6,388 bases of DNA from Candidatus Sulfotelmatobacter sp. Its GTDB lineage: Bacteria > Acidobacteriota > Terriglobia > Terriglobales > SbA1. The stretch spans positions 1 to 6,388 of the forward strand of contig JASLEQ010000683.1 in the NCBI GenBank assembly GCA_030151135.1, read 5' to 3'. The translations under genes and the position numbers were made by a program. How positions within the stretch are numbered: the first letter of the stretch is position 1; each line of letters starts with the position of its first letter. The notes under the pieces are model-generated. The model searched no databases. It was not told the DNA's origin and saw nothing but the letters and a program-made list of their open reading frames with translations. Shown here piece after piece: positions 5,708 through 6,388 of the stretch.

Positions 5708-6388
5708 TTGGGTGAACCTTCAGTGCCCTCAACGGCATTTGCGGACGCATGGATCCAGGTCGATGGCACCGAGAATCCGCGCTTCTTTGTGGATCTCCTC
5801 GATGCCACCCGTGCGCGCCTTCTGGAACAGGCCAGGAAATCCCCCACACAGTTCTTTGCTCATTTGGACCTGCGCCCTGGACTCAACGTGCTCGATGTGG
5901 GCTGTGGAACCGGCGATTTTCTGCAATTGATCGGCCCCATCGTCTCACCTGGCGGAGCCGTGGGCGTGGACCTGAGTGAAACCATGGTTGCCGAGGCAAA
6001 GGAACGGTCCCGCAAAGCTGCCAATAACGTTTCGTTCCGCCTGGGAAGCGTATTGGCTCTTCCATTCCAGGATGGAAGCTTCGATCGTGTCATCGCAACC
6101 CAGCTGCTCCTTCACGTTCCCGAACCCTCGAAAGCTCTGACGGAAATGAAGCGAGTGCTCTCCCCTTCGGGGCTGATTTCCGTCACGGAGATCGATTGGG
6201 GGACGCTGGTCGTGCATTCCTCGGATGGCGGTCTGGGACGTCGATTCAGCAGCATCGCCTGCAAGGAACTGCGAAATGGGATGATTGCACGAGAACTTCC
6301 CGGCCGGCTTCGTGATCTTGGGTTCAAGCACATCAGGATTCTTCCCGAAGTTGAGGTCGCCCAAAGCCCGGATGCATTTCATCGCTGG
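5708..6388 (+). CDS. Class I SAM-dependent methyltransferase, partial (first 227 residues)
   Basis: The protein transfers a methyl group from S-adenosylmethionine; the acceptor is unknown. It has a Rossmann-type Methyltransf_11/25 domain. Motif I is VLDVGCGTGD (61-70). The acidic residue that binds the SAM ribose is Asp88 in VGVDLSETM. LGSVLALPFQDGSFDRV (112-128) gives the adenine-contact region and motif II. HVPEPSKALTEMKRVLSPSGLISVTEIDW (136-164) covers the helix and motif III. The first 50 residues form a helical cap (FFVDLLDATRARLLEQARK) seen in small-molecule methyltransferases of the UbiE/arsenite-methyltransferase style. TTG 5708 is chosen as start because GGGAGG precedes it by five bases; GTG 5723 would have poor spacing. 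The frame is open to the right edge and the C-terminus is missing. It is divergent from the sigma gene and has no evident functional link to the minus-strand genes. Confidence 0.9.
   Translation, partial: MGEPSVPSTAFADAWIQVDGTENPRFFVDLLDATRARLLEQARKSPTQFFAHLDLRPGLNVLDVGCGTGDFLQLIGPIVSPGGAVGVDLSETMVAEAKERSRKAANNVSFRLGSVLALPFQDGSFDRVIATQLLLHVPEPSKALTEMKRVLSPSGLISVTEIDWGTLVVHSSDGGLGRRFSSIACKELRNGMIARELPGRLRDLGFKHIRILPEVEVAQSPDAFHRW

Overview
The window looks like chromosome from a moderately GC-rich bacterium of the Acidobacteriota, most likely the Solibacter/Bryobacterales type. This is inference from gene content. The signs are an ECF-like sigma factor of the TIGR02999 kind translationally coupled to a large Ser/Thr kinase with a TPR tail, a small secreted 'DPFVGKW...' protein, and a secreted di-heme oxidoreductase of the DHOR (DUF1111) family. 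I see no tRNA, rRNA, insertion sequence, CRISPR array or phage gene.

Layout. On the minus strand, read from right to left: sigma factor (5243-4692), Ser/Thr kinase-TPR membrane protein (4695-2089, ATGA overlap with the sigma gene), a 223-base gap holding several inverted repeats, a di-heme c-type cytochrome gene (1865-288), and a secreted hypothetical protein that runs off the left edge (233-1). On the plus strand, a class I SAM-dependent methyltransferase starts at 5708 and runs off the right edge. It is divergent from the sigma gene across a 464-base intergenic region that holds palindromes but no gene I can defend.

How the genes may work together. The sigma factor and kinase form a plausible signalling pair: a kinase with one membrane span and a probably extracytoplasmic TPR region, made together with a sigma factor whose region 2.2 has QPTS where canonical ECF sigmas carry the acidic DAED motif. 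Phosphorylation of that Thr/Ser by the neighbouring kinase is an attractive hypothesis, modelled on the Vibrio EcfP/PknT pair. The two exported proteins downstream could be targets, but nothing in the sequence proves it.

Main anomaly. The di-heme oxidoreductase reading frame is broken by one in-frame TGA (929-927) at codon 313. The frame continues perfectly on the other side, with the second heme motif and a normal C-terminus. From memory of the family the interrupted position is usually Arg, so a single CGA to TGA change explains it. It is a very young pseudogene, a read-through gene or a sequencing error.
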